NCBI GenBank assembly: GCA_025201365.1
Contig: JAIXMF010000009.1
Span: 434,001 to 498,000 of the forward strand
Length of the DNA stretch: 64,000 nt
Direction of reading: 5' to 3'
Source: Syncephalis plumigaleata
Lineage: Eukaryota > Zoopagomycota > Zoopagomycetes > Zoopagales > Piptocephalidaceae
Under the pieces are notes generated by a model that was not told where the DNA came from, ran no database searches, and saw only the letters and a program-made list of their open reading frames with translations. Position numbers and translations under genes: made by a program. The number at the start of each line of letters is the position of its first letter. The stretch's first letter is position 1. Positions 26,726 to 39,482 of the stretch are shown in pieces.

Positions 26726-28258
26726 CTATTCTTCTCCTTTAACAGGTGGGAATCCATCATCGACTGTGTTTATCAATAATCAATAAATTCATGTAATTCA
26801 TATGGTTACCTATTGAACTTCTACAAACTATACTATTCAATAATCACTTACCTCGTCGTCGATAAATGGTAATCTCTTGTTGTTTAAAGTAGCGTCGATT
26901 CTCCTCATCAACTAATACTAGATTTAAAAAGTAACGTGCCGAGAATCGCTTATTTACATCACGGAATGTAGGGGTCAACTCGAATCCACCAAGGAACAAC
27001 GAATAGGAATGGTCTCGCCTATTAGTATAAACAGTATATGTTAGTATAACAAGTATGCCATCATTATTACAAGTGAATTACCCTTGACTGGTGCACCATC
27101 CATAATTTCAAATTTAGTAATGGTTTCACTTTCATTATACTGATTCGGTGCTACTCGTATTTGATTGATTATTACAGCAGTAAGTATGAAATGTCAAGCA
27201 TGTTATAATAATAGCTTACCAACACCAGCGGTCTCTCGTCGAATAATCGCCAATTCCATGTGTTTAATCTTGATTCTCACTAAAAGGAAATAGATCTTTC
27301 CAACTATTACATCTTTCAAGTGATATCTATTGATATTGAGTTCATTGTTATTATTCTCTATCATATATATATATATATACTGTTCACTTACTTTGACTTA
27401 TTGTACTCGAACTCAATGTGTAGACAATCCTCGATGCCAACCTCCATCTTAATCGAGCTTGTTCCTTCGGCTGGCATACGATACGAGTACACCCAGATGT
27501 CGCGTTCCTTTACATCATCGCCTAATCGTCGACCAATAGTCACACGAATAAAGTAGCTAATAGTCATATAGATTAGAACACACACACAAGCTATAACCAG
27601 AGATGTCTATATTTTACCGTAATTTTACGTTGATACCATGATAGCTTTCGTATTGTTTCTCGACATTCTTGAATTCAAAATCGTACTTTGTCGTTTGCTT
27701 CAATTCTCCCGGTGTTGCTAGTTCCTGCGACAATGATACAAACTCGTATCGATTACCTCGATCGTAGAACATTTCTAATAGATAGACATCATCATTGTTA
27801 GCAATCATCATTGTGGTATATTTGCTATAATATCCCCTCTTATCCTCTTACCGATAAGCCCGATGAATTCAACCTTAATACCGTTGTGTTCAATGCGACG
27901 TCCATCGCGTACTTTGACAACAACCTTGTACGTAAAGAGTGTCACCCATTAGTTTATACTATTCTTTGAGGGAAGTAGCAATAACAACAACAACAATAAC
28001 AACAAACAACCTACCTGTCCTGATACTGTCTCACCGTCCAAATACAACGGCATACTCTCTCGTTCGTCTTTATCGACTTTGACGTCGACATGCTTGCGCT
28101 TATCCTCGCCATCCAACTCAATGTCTATCTCTGTCGTGGCACCGAACCGGAAAAAGCTCTGAAATACATGGGAGCAAGTAAGCTAGTTAGTTAATTGGCT
28201 AGCTGGTTACTTGCTTCTATAGTGACAAATGTCGTCATCACTCCCTGTTCCTTACCAT
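26726..28258 (-). CDS. VPS26: Retromer subunit VPS26
   Basis: VPS26 is the arrestin-fold subunit of the retromer core that recycles cargo from endosome to Golgi. Matches include FFRFGATTEIDIELDGED, VRDGRRIEHNGIKVEFIG, EFVSLSQELATPGELKQTT, YDFEFKNVEKQYESYHG, NVKLRYFIRVTIGRR, ELAIIRRETAGVG, FEIMDGAPVKGETIPIR and FLGGFELTPTFRDVNKRF. It ends IYRRRVDDGFPPVKGEE at 26726-26728. The best start is an exon with only the ATG codon (28256-28258), followed directly by GTAAGG and then exon 2 at 28158 (SFFRFG); this matches the short N-terminus of the family. It is head to head with VPS53, a subunit of the GARP tether that acts in the same endosome-to-Golgi route. Confidence 0.93.
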
Positions 28259-29406
28259 GTTGTAGTTACGCTTTAGCGAGTAGAGTTGCTAATATGAATA
28301 AGATACAGGCAAGATGAGTTGAATACGTCAACGGGAAAACGCCAAGAACGAGTAGAAGGAAAGAACAGTCAGATAGTTAGGAGGGAATGAAGTGGCTGGT
28401 CGATAACAATTATGAACCAAGTGTGTGTGTGTGCGTGTGCGTTGAGAGAGTGAGCATGAAGTGGTGGTAAGACATGAGACTGACGTGGTGATTTGAATTT
28501 TGTGGTTAATTAATTCATCAAAATGAAGTTTAGCTTTTCCTCTTTCCTTTATCACGCGGCTTTTTCTCTTTATTCACTATTTTTGTTTATCACAAGCTAT
28601 ATGTATGATCTATGTATCTATCTGGAATCCATCTTGTTAGATCGAGTGACGATAACTCTGAATGCACATTGAGGAAGCCGTGTCTCACGGTCAGAGTGTA
28701 ATTAGCACGTTAGCAATAACGTATTATTGCGTATGATGGAGATGAACAGAAATCGGACGAGTAATAAGATAGGAATCTAGGATAGTTGTGGATACACGTA
28801 TAGCATGTATAAACAACGATGCTGTGGATAAAGAGTGGTCTATTGCCGATAGGACAGGCTTGCTAGTATTCACGCCAATGACGATAACATTCAATACCAG
28901 ATATGGATGATATTGCTTTGGCGTATACTCTTCCATAGTAAACATGATGGCTATTGCAGTTTTCAATCGGAAACGCGTGATATTAGATGTAGCCGTTGTA
29001 TTGATCAATGCCATGCTTTGCAGCGTATGATGTGCCATGATGATACTAAGGCGAATGTGAGAGCAACCAACGGTAAAGTATGCCACTTGTGCTGCTTTAC
29101 CGTATACATTAATATGGATATGACAATAGGTCATTTACTATTATTGTAACATTGAGTTGCTGTTGAACTTGCTTTATAATCTGAGCTATTCAATTTACGC
29201 TGATTTACATTTATCTTAACAGCTGTTTATTTGCTATTCGAGTAAGCGATATACTTTTCCAATTTGTTGTAATAAATATAAGGAATGATATTGATATTGA
29301 TTTGTGTATGTGCATGTGTGTATGCTTATAGTCATCATCAAATGATGACTGTGATTAAACAGTAAACACTCTTCCTCGTTAATACTCGTCTAGTCTTCAC
29401 ATCAAC
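28259..29406. other. Divergent intergenic region between VPS26 and VPS53
   Basis: 1.15 kb between the two starts, with a TG repeat around 28420-28440 and mixed AT-rich sequence. A 136-codon frame on the minus strand (28724-29134) has no recognisable domain and was not accepted. Nothing else is supported. Confidence 0.5.
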
Positions 29407-32400
29407 ATGTCAGAATCAAGTAAATCTTCTTGTCGGACACGTCGTCTGAACTATACAGTGCTCACAGGAGGATAAAATGGCACACCTTCTAGCTAGTGAC
29501 GACCCGTTAAGTACTGTTGAATTCGACCTACGCGAACACTTAATCTTCTTTTTCCAAACGGTAAGTCTACACGTTCATGTACACGTTACGCCGTTCGTAG
29601 CTTACGCGAATACGACTAGCGGAATCATTGAATACAGCGGGAGAAGTCTATAACCAAACAAAAACACAACTGGACATGCTTACGAAGAGTGGCGCGTTTC
29701 GTTGCGTGGTTTTCAAAGTATCAATGATAATACAGACGACACAGCATTAGATTTAGTACATAAACATATCCAGGTAGTACATTGTCATTATCCGTAATGA
29801 TAGCAACCATGCTAACTATCATATTGAAAGGAAATGATCGAACAAGTAGAGGCAATTTATAGTAGTGCAGAACAATCGGAAAAGCGGCATTGGAAATGAC
29901 CAAAGACGTGAAACGATTAGACACGGCCAAGAAGAATTTGAATGAAACGATACTGTACTAAGACGATTGCATATGCTAGGTATGGTATATTTATTACACT
30001 CCTCTTTCCTCGTATTTTGCAAGTAGATAGTCTGACAATAGATTGCAGTTATGGCAACTGAACAATTAGATACTCAATACGCGAGAAACGACATGCAGAA
30101 ACGGCACAATTACTGAAGGTACGCTAGTTGATACATTCTAATATAAGCATATCATAATAATTAGTATACGGTAGGCAGTAGCGCAACTATTCGAGCAGGT
30201 TGAAAAGTTTTCAGAGATCGATCAGTTAAAGCAGATACGACAGCAACAGACGAAATTCCAGAAAAAGTTGTCAGATCAACTATTTCGCGAGTTTACATCA
30301 TGGTAAGCGGATAGCATAGTCGAGTCAATGAGATGATGACCATTATGTTATTATTAGTTTTCATGCTCAGGGTGTACTTGTTCAGACGAAATCCGCAGTA
30401 CAGGATATTTGTCTAGTTGCTCAAGCATTAGATACAGCATTCCAGTAAGTATGCACGATTACCTCTTTAGTGATATGACATGTTAATAATAATTGTATGT
30501 CATTAATAGTGATCGTCTCATTGAGTGGTATACGAGGGCTCAATTGCACGAATATCGCAGCATCTTTTGTGGTAATGAGGAGGTAAGCATGAATGATCGA
30601 GTAATACGGTATACTTTACTAATACATGACACGATAACAAGGTGGCCTCACTCGAGGGAGTACCTCGTCGATACACGTGGCTTAAACGTTTGTTGAAAAC
30701 CATAGACGACGAGCACAACGATCTATTTCCAGAGTCATGGCATATGTCGCGTTGTGTAGCACAAGAGTTTTGCAAAGTAACCTGGTTCGTATTGCTAATC
30801 AATCATATCTCAATAGTACAAGCGTATACTAATACGACAGTGTATCAATAGTCAGGATATGCAATCGGTATTGGAACGAGAAGCCGCCAGTGATGTGGCT
30901 GCCATGTTACGTGCCTTACAACAGACGTTGGACTTTGAACAGCAACTGGATAGGAAATTTACTAATCAGGTTTGTACTCACACTATTACGACGTATGTCA
31001 TCTCTCATATTCTATGACATTAGGACAAATTACGCGAGGCATTAGTGGGAGAATCGAGTGCGACAAACGACGATCCATCCAGTGTAGAGTTTATCGGCAG
31101 TATATCCAAGGCATTCGAGCCATTCCTTGGTCATTATATCGAGTCAATAGATCGGTAAGGAAGGGGGGGAGAGGTGGACATGGTTTACTGCATTATTCGT
31201 GATAGATGCTTATCATAATATGTTAGATCACTATCCGATCTAATGCAAGGCTACTTGGCAGAATCGTTTACCTTTGAGGAGAATTCGGAAACATTGCATT
31301 GGCATCCAGTAGTGATCTCGTCTACTTTCTACGAGAAGCATTTGGTCAATGCACCAAATTATCCACAGGTCGTCCATTAGTTGATCTGTCCAAAGTGGTG
31401 GCTAAATGGCTTGCCATCTACGCGAACACTGTACTGAAGAGTAGAATACCACGGTAAGCATTAGATGAACACTAGAGAATAGTGAGTGCTAATCAAGACA
31501 ATCATTAGAAATGAACGAAGAGTATCTGGTGGTGGGGTGGTGGGCGAGATGCTCGTATTATTGCCTCCTACATCATACTGAATACGGCCGACTATTGTCA
31601 GAATACTGCAGAACAAGTATGTATGACATAATAATACACTCGAATCAATTATCTAACATGAGATTAGCTGAGGAAAAGTTCCGCGAGAAAGTGGACACCA
31701 AATACAAGGAGGATATTAGTATGACAGATCAACGAGAACCACTATTAAAGTAAGTGTAATGGAGTGTATGATATACGATTAGTTAACTAACTTGTACTGT
31801 AGTATTATTGTTGCCGCAGTTAAAGCCATGGTACGAGAAGTAGAAATTGCTTGCGAACCTTCATTCCAGCGTATGTTATTATTCCATGGGGTACCATGTC
31901 ATTACGTGAAGATGAACAATCGAGTATACGGTCGAGTTAAGCCATATGATTAAGGATTGGCATCGACATTACGGAAACATTTGATGAATCATCGATACTA
32001 TCGATCATTTTGTGATCAATTTGCCGAGTAAGTTGTTACTGTCATTACATGAATTACAAATGCTTATGTTGTTTTATAATCAATGTAAGAACATTTATAC
32101 AACTATTAGACATGTGGACAAGTCGGATAAAGCGACTATCATCAATGGGAGCGGTACAAGTAAGTTTGATTATTGCATAAATATCACGATTATGGATTGA
32201 TTAGTGTATACATAGTTGCTAGCAGATATAGCATTTCTACGTCAGGTATTACTAGATTTACCATCATTGGATGATACATCCACTACACCTAAAGGACCTT
32301 CAATGACGTAAGCTATTTACAATGATAATGATGACCATTATAGTCATATACTAATAAGTGGATAGATACACCAAATTGGTACAAGATGGTCTGACTAAGA

Positions 32401-32847
32401 TAGAGGCACCTTTTAAGTTGATTCATCTTGAAGTGAATCAAGCACTGGTGGATAGTTATGCACAACAAGTGTCTACACCAACCATGGTTGGATTCCAACG
32501 AGTATTAGAACTAAAGGTAAGGTGACAAGTACAGCTAATACTAGTGTATTCAATGAGATTAATATTTACTTTATGCTTAGGGTCTAAGTCGAATAGAGCA
32601 ACAACCATTATTGGAATACTATCGTAAGCAATACAGTCCGGTAGAATCATCGCCAGTGATTGCACCCTCCTCCAATCCATCAAATGTCACTCCACCTGTA
32701 TCCATTGGTTCGCCATTAAAAGATGGAGCCACTAGTACTAGTAGTACGGTAACATCACCGGTGCCTGTTACATCACCAACTACACTAAGTTCAAATCCAT
32801 CGACACGATACGGTAAATTCCGTCGATTAGTAGCGGGCATGTCATGA
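29407..32847 (+). CDS. VPS53: GARP tethering complex subunit VPS53
   Basis: VPS53 with VPS51/52/54 forms the GARP complex that tethers endosome-derived vesicles at the trans-Golgi. Segments line up with the family throughout: LASDDPLSTVEFDLREHL near the N-terminus, EMIEQVEAIYSSAEQSEK, RQQQTKFQKKLSDQLFREF, SAVQDICLVAQALDTAFH, GVPRRYTWLKRLLKTIDDE, FPESWHMSRCVAQEFCKVT, FEPFLGHYIESIDRSLSD, AEEKFREKVDTKYK, ACEPSFQRMLLF, LLDLPSLDDTSTTPKGPS and TPTMVGFQRVLELKGLS. More than ten exons. Single-base losses break frame near 29550, 29675 and 29881 and probably elsewhere, so the exon model is approximate. The start is either 29407 (MSESSKSS) or 29479 (MAHLL). The stop at 32845-32847 may be early: a further Ser/Gly-rich frame runs to about 32899. 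Confidence 0.85.
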
Positions 32848-32989
32848 AACGTGATCAAGCATCGGATCGTAGTGGAGATGAGAGTGGTGGTGGATTGTAA
32901 GCAATAGGGAAGAGAAAAGAATAAACAAGTATATATATTTTAATGTGTACTATAATAATAGTAATAGTAATAGTATAGTAGTAATACGC

Positions 32990-34666
32990 TTAGAGTAGAT
33001 AGGGTCGTTTAGAGGCAATAAATGCATCCAATGCATCCCAGAACTCGCCTACTACTACACGATCAGTGTGTCGTTTGTATTTGTGCACCTCTAGTATAGT
33101 GACATTCCAACGTTGAACCGTGTCCTTCGTTTGCTCATCCGTATACTTGAGATAATAACCTTTTACTGGATGTATGATATGCATGATATGTATATTAGAT
33201 CTCTATATTATACTACTAGCATGTATGTAATTACCATTATTGAATATTTCTAATGGCGTTTGCCATACCCAATTCTTGAATTGCCACTCTGCACCAGTGG
33301 TGAATACGGCCACCACACGTTTCCTACAGTAAGAGGGAGATGTGCTAAGTATATACGCATACTTGTTATGAAATGCTAAATCGTGCCTACCAGTCATCAG
33401 GTCGAAGTTTATCCACAGAGTCGATAACTTGATAAATAGTGGTGGTATCGGTGTTCTCATTGCGTCGTTCAATATTCACTAGTGTTGGACGAGACACGCT
33501 TTGTTCTCTACTGGCACGCGAATCAACAAAGCTTATCAAGATAGACATGTGTTAGTAGTCATCACTCTTGCTCTCGACGAATAGTAATGATGCTTACCTT
33601 TTATCTTCCAGAAATTGCTTCACATTATAAAGATTAATAAGTGAAGTGGCAGCCGCAGGTACAATAATAATAGGAATGCGTGCACCTATGAATGATTAAG
33701 TTTACGCATTAATCAATTGTCTATGTACGTTAATATTAGCTTACCCTTGGGACGTGAACGACCTGATGCACCATTAGCTCTACCTAGTAATGTAGTATAA
33801 TGTATAAGTTACGTTTAATTATAGTCATTTGTCTATTTGTTTACCTGATGAACCTGCTGTTCCATTGGAAGTCGATGGTTTGCCCTTGCCTGCCGCCTGA
33901 TTCGTGAGTAGATCGCGTACACGTTTGTATATATCATCAAAGGACTAGTCATCATAGTTATAAGTGAAACGAGTAATTTCCCCTATCTAATGTCAATAAG
34001 GAACACTCACTCTATTGCTGCATATTAACGCGTCCTTTGATAACGCCACTTGTTCACGCTCCATAACCGCTTTTGCAAATGCAATATCCTGCCATTGATT
34101 TGCATTATTAGTACTCGACAACACTAACTAAATGACGTGTATCTATTTACATTCTCGCTAAATACTTGGCCTTGATCTATCTCAATCCTAGCACGATTTT
34201 CTGCACGTAGCCCTGCTGCAGCTGCAGCTGTACCAGCCTCGAGCGATAAACGATTCGCACCTATACATACACAAACGATATTATTACTATTATTATTGTC
34301 AGCATCGATAATAATTTACTTACTCGTTGTATCTTGTGACGCCGTGAGTAGACCAAGTAGTTTGCCATGATCCATTACCGTAACCGTAGGAATCTCGGCA
34401 CTAATACCGGCCTTAAGGTAGGCTAGATAGTTCTCGTCGCGATGATCAATCAGCAGCAGCAACGTCTCCACCGTGTAGTACTCCTCTTCCGTGCCACTCT
34501 TCTTGAATGTGGTACGCTGCGTCTTTGGTATTTTTAACTCGCCAAACACTATGGCTTGCGCGTCAGTTAACTTTTGCACTACATCGCCATCGCCATCCAC
34601 CAGGTGGACCTTGCTTTTGTCCGTGGCATACTGCTTCAGCAGTGGAATTGGATCAAGATTATCCAT
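32990..34666 (-). CDS. CDC73: PAF1 complex subunit CDC73 (parafibromin)
   Basis: CDC73 is part of the PAF1 elongation complex on RNA polymerase II. The first exon (34316-34666) encodes the N-terminal domain starting MDNLDPIPLLKQYATD, with VETLLLLIDHRDENYLAYL. The middle holds RAENRARIEIDQGQVFSEN, AKAVMEREQVALSKDALI and a Gly/Ala linker. The C-terminal Ras-like domain shows ARIPIIIVPAAATSLINLYN, FLEDKRFVDSRASREQ, VIDSVDKLRPDDW, RVVAVFTTGAEWQFKNWVW, VKGYYLKYTDEQTKDTVQRW and YKRHTDRVVVGEFWDALD, the family's most conserved block. The protein ends KRPYLL. Eight or nine short introns. It is tail to tail with VPS53 (142 bases apart). Confidence 0.93.
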
Positions 34667-35156
34667 ATTGTAAGATAATACGCGACACGAATACGAAGAG
34701 GGATGTCACGCTACCAATGAATGAGCAAACGAATTAGAGGAGAGATAGAAATAAGTAAAATGATTCAAATCAATAAAAACGAAGTTACATGTACAATTCA
34801 AATTCGTAATTGTTAGCAAGAGTGAAGAACGCTGGTCGTTAGTACAGTAAAGTGAATAGTTAGCTATAGCCACCTAGAGTATTTGATGATTAATATTGCA
34901 CGTAGTATTCATTATTCCATTTCTATATATCCTATAGCAAGATGAAGCAATATTGATTCTAGCCTATACTATGTAGATGTAATATCAATTGCTTGTCTGT
35001 CATTGCTAATACATTAATGGAATGAAATGATCATGCTATCACTATTGTCATCATAATGATATGGATTGATTTACATTCAGCTATATTCATATACATAATA
35101 CTCAATACAATGACAATAGCAAGTGTATGATATGGTAGCCCTCTCGTGGAGCCTTT

Positions 35157-35186
35157 AGGTCGGCCCACGTAAAGACGTGGCGGCCT
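35157..35186. repeat. GC-rich imperfect inverted repeat (hairpin)
   Basis: Arms AGGTCGGCCCACGT and ACGTGGCGGCCT pair over 12 bases with a two-base bulge, around an AAAG loop. It is the only GC-rich patch in a kilobase of AT-rich DNA, which suggests a remnant of inserted DNA or a structured RNA element. No family is recognised. Confidence 0.5.
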
Positions 35187-35847
35187 AACTCGAATTATTC
35201 TACAAATATTTTGAGAATGCAGTTAACTTTATTCATTTAATTATTAACAGCAGCGGCCCACTTGCTTTTAAAAATTATTATTATTATTATTATTATTTAT
35301 TCATAAAACAAAAGGCTAACAGCGTTAATCGTAAGCTATAACCCTGTATTATCAGCTTACTACTAGTAACATCATGTCAATAGTTTATGAGTGAGTTGAA
35401 TGATCATGATTTATACAATTAAATAAACATATTAATTAATAAGTAATAGCAGCTGATATATCCATGTTCAATATATGTAATGCATTCTAGTAGACAAGAA
35501 GTGATGTAATAATGGAATAGAACAGCAATGATGCAATGGGAATATCATAGTAGTGAATGGTAATGATAGCAATTCATGTAGCGGGATATATGATGATCAA
35601 TCGGCCATGTCAACTATCTATGCTCATACAAATCAACACCAACTGCGTCATCATTGAGGACACGTCACAATAACACAAAGAACATCACTCCATAAAGCAC
35701 AATGACGAGGAAATTGGCATGATCGATATCCGAGTCCTCGTACAACATACTCATTGGGAAGTTCCAAGATGATCAAACACTCTTCCGGCAAGCTTAGCAA
35801 AGCAATTACATAATAAATAGTCGCGTCATCGCTAAACGATTCATCGC

Positions 35848-36020
35848 TTGTTCTTTACTTCTTTCGCCTGCTACACTCTTCTCTTCATTCTCACTCTTCA
35901 CCAACTCACATCGTCTTTACCATCACTCTACGCTTTCTCTCTTTTCCTTTAACCTCATACCTTTTTATCTCTTTCCTTCTATCACGCCTCTCACTCTTTA
36001 TTCATTTTCTTTTCATTTGA
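35848..36020 (+). promoter_or_regulatory. Long CT-rich tract before the Crinkler-type gene
   Basis: About 170 bases made mostly of C and T (CTTTCTC, TCTCTTC repeats) end just before ATG 36033. It is the longest such tract in the window and is likely part of the core promoter or 5' leader. Confidence 0.45.
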
Positions 36021-36032
36021 TGCTTCACAACA

Positions 36033-39000
36033 ATGACCGACGATATTAGAATTTTCTGTGTTGTTGATGGAGGGAGCCTGTCCAATGCATTTTCGGTCAA
36101 GATTGCCTCAACGGAGACTGTTGCCGACCTCAAAGACTCATCAAGGCCAAGAAGTCACCCAAATTTAACGACATTGATGCAAGGAAGCTCACCTTATGGC
36201 GTGTCTCGATTCCTGACAACGACGACAATCCTATTCTGCTCAACTCTTTATCTGAAAAGAAGATACTCAGAGCAACCACCAAGCTATCCAAAGTCTTTGG
36301 CTCCGAGTTGCCCGACGACACAATTCACATCATTGTCCAGCGACCTCCTGCAGGTAATGCAAACGCACTCTACTCTTATTCTTACCTTATGCATGCGTTT
36401 ACTAACCTTGACTCATTTATTCGATTGTCCTGACATAATCTACACGTCTACTCTTGCCCGTGCCTCAGTTGAACCTCGTTCTAGTTCTTCTCGTTATGGT
36501 AAGCTTAGTCAACCTCACTTCTTGTTCTTTTCCCTGTTTGTTATAATTGTTTCATTCTCTAACTAGTTCATATTTCAATAGATGACCTCAGAAGCCGCAT
36601 CAAAGACATTGAGAGCAACTTTTTCGCGCCTGCCTCGCCCGCCTCTGACTTTTTGAACAAATACATAGACGAAGAAAAGGAATTGCCTTTTGCTACAGAT
36701 GGTATTAAGGGACTACCCCTAGTCAAACGGCGAGGCGTCGACAAAGAAGCGAAGCTGAAATTAAGTCTACTTTTCCTGGATTTACCTAAACCTCCGTCCA
36801 ACACCAGCGATGCTATCGACGAAAGATTTCAGTCGAACCCGGTATTGAAAGAGCTAGATAAACTGGAAACACGATTCCTTCCAGTATTTGGTGTCAGGTT
36901 AGTTCCTCACTGCTTTTGTTTGATTGATACAGCGATCTTTGTGTTGCAATATACGTTCTCTATCTTACATGTTTTCCAATTCTATCGTATAGTGGATGCG
37001 GCAAGACTCGTTCGGTGATAGAGGTGCTTTATCTTCAATGGGGATTCTATTTCAACGCGTCACAGACTGATCTTGGATCGGACGATCTCTATAATCTTAT
37101 TAAGTTTATTGACGGCGAAACATTAGCGTTAGAAGAATATATAAGTACCAATACTCTTGTTGCAAGAAATATAACTCTACTGCTATTCCTCTCTCGCCTC
37201 ATGGTACTCAAGTATTGCTTAAGTGTACAAGGCTGTCGTGAGACGTTTTCAAGTGCAAGCTGGGCCTTACTCCAAGTCTGTCCCAACATGTTCGAGGATG
37301 TGTTCGAGGAACTCTTCACGAAGCTTTCCAATAAGATAAATGGGCGTATATTACTCGGACCAGAGCTGACGTCGATTATTCAAGAAAAGTTTGAATCAGT
37401 GCATAAGATGCTTGCTGACCTCAAGTATCCCAACTTCTCAAGCGAGTCCCCGTTTCGGTTGGTGATCGATGAGGCCCAGATCCTGGGCGACATGAACCCT
37501 GAATCGTTCGAATCATTATCCCTTGAAGGCGAAAAACGATCAATGTATGTTGAATGCTAGCATTACAGTAATGTGGCAACAATTTTGTGATATTAGAGAT
37601 GAGCTGGTAGAATACATGACTAACATACATTATTTATTATACTTGAACTTCCAGGTTGTCTCCCATATTGCATGGATTTCGAACACCTGGAAATGAAGAT
37701 AAACTTACCATTATCTACTGTGGTACGGGATGAGCGTCAAACCTCTTGATTTGGTGAGAGGCAGTGGCGACGGTGTTAAGAGTTTAGATCCCCCCAAAAG
37801 GCTTAAGTATATCGAGTTTCCAGGATGGAAGGATGTCGATTCAGTACAAGCGTATGTCGAACGTATCAAGGATACACTATCAGATGAGAAGTCAAAAAAG
37901 ATTGTGGAAGACCGTATCCCTTTAGCTGCAGTGGAAATGTTGCACAAGAGGCTAACCGGCAGATTCAGACCCATTGTTACGGCTATTGAGGGAATTCTCG
38001 AGGGAGGCGAATGGAATACTGTCATCAATATGATGGAGACCATACTTACATCTTGGAAGGAGAAATGGCGCCGAGGAAACCTGTGTGGAGAACTTGACCG
38101 GTAAGTTGTTCTCATTTATTTGAGTTGCCCCATGTATCATGCCATTACTTACTGCTATCTTACCTTCTATTAATGTACTACTACTACTACCACTTTTCAA
38201 TATTTCCTCTAGTTTGGAGGCCAATATGGACAAGCATCTCGAGGATTTCCCGGGTGTCTATCTATCAAGGAAGCGCTTGGACTATTCCTTTTTGGCCATT
38301 ATCATTTGGGCAAGTCGTCGATTGAGTTTGAGTATACTAATGCATGGCTGGTGGAGGCTGCGTTTGGTCGCATCAAGTTTCTTGAAGGTGTTCCAAAAAC
38401 CGTTCTCGATGAACCATTCGTCTTGAAAGCGACTATTAATTATCTTCAGGTGAAGGATCCATTACTGATATCGACATCACAAAGAGCGATGCAACTCTCT
38501 GACAGCCCTTCAGCACAAGGAAGCATGTGGAAGGTTGTGATGCCATCAATCTTTGTCAAAATATTCAATAGTCGTCCCCACACTCGGAATTTGAGCTTTT
38601 GGTCTTTGTCAACTCGTCTTCCTGAAGATCTCAACGGAAATGTGACGATTGTTGGATACGATGAACAAGGGCGAACACTAACCGTATCACATCCAACACT
38701 CACCATGCACCAATTTATGAATACGCACGCCAAGAATGGATTCAAGCAAAATGATGAAAGTATGCCTCCATTCTATTTCCCGGCACCTCACGTCTCTGGA
38801 CCCGATATCATATTCTTTGTCAAGACAACAATAACATTTACCCTTGCTTTGTCCACCTGAAATTGCGAAAACTCTTAATGGCAGTGAGGCCAAGGCTGCA
38901 CTTGAAACTGTCAGCAGTAAAACCATACAGGAGATGGAACAGGAATCGACAACAAGCACCTCATCCGATCAACAGCAACCACGGCTACAGGACTACTGTC

Positions 39001-39260
39001 CCAATGGGAAATATATCAGTATGGTTATCGTTTACCCTGCCAAAGTCAAAGATGACGATTTCCAAGCTATTCGACCTGACCCCAGTTGCGAACTTGAGGG
39101 TCTCGAGCGTGTGTCCATCAAAGTTGATGGCAGCAACTTTTCAGACATATTTCCAAGTGGTCATGTTAAATTCTTAAACATACTCAAAGAATACAAACGA
39201 CCTTCTGAAGACGAGCTACCTCAACAATCGAAAAGGAACAAGACAGATCATGATTCATAA
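36033..39260 (+). CDS. Crinkler (CRN)-type effector gene, interrupted copy
   Basis: The N-terminus (FCVVDGGSLSNAFSVKI, KLTLWRVSIPDNDDNPIL, HIIVQRPPA) matches the ubiquitin-like header of Crinkler proteins, including the HVLV-P-like end of the header. An NTPase part follows, with a Walker A motif SGCGKTRS at ~36992-37017 and a Walker B-like FRLVIDEAQIL at ~37455-37490. The C-terminal part (~38290-39260) has a PD-(D/E)xK nuclease-like region with YTNAWLVEAAFGRIKF, GPDIIFFVK and FVHLKLRK. Header + NTPase + REase-type nuclease is a known CRN architecture, with proposed roots in selfish elements. CRNs act in host nuclei in oomycetes, and in fungi are found in chytrids, Glomeromycotina and Mortierella-like lineages. 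No classical signal peptide. The copy as read has about four breaks, so it is either decayed or affected by sequence error. It sits in the most gene-poor part of the window. Confidence 0.8.
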
Positions 39261-39482
39261 TGCGACGAGCGATAAACTTCCAATCAGTACAACACAACTA
39301 TAGCGACTTACATGGCTGTCAAAATATTTGACACATTTCTACGCTCTTGCTTATTCCTCTATGCATTCCTATTCATTCCATTCATTGCTACACATGTCAA
39401 TAAAGCTTATTTCGGTTTATCTACGGATACACAAATGACAGCATTACATTAATTAATACATTTTATTTCCATCTTATTATAT

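Larger units (their letters stand above)
34667..36032. other. Gene-poor region upstream of the Crinkler-type gene
   Basis: 1.37 kb of AT-rich sequence with ATT repeats (~35276-35305) and no supported gene on either strand. It holds a GC-rich hairpin (35157-35186), listed separately. The last 180 bases form a CT-rich run leading to the Crinkler-type start. Confidence 0.5.

Noticed and set aside
28724-29134. 136-codon minus-strand frame between VPS26 and VPS53
   Set aside because: No domain, signal or conserved-looking block. Length alone is within reach of chance, and it lies in a promoter region.
35276-35305. ATT repeat as a centromere or origin signal
   Set aside because: A simple microsatellite; nothing else supports an origin or centromere.
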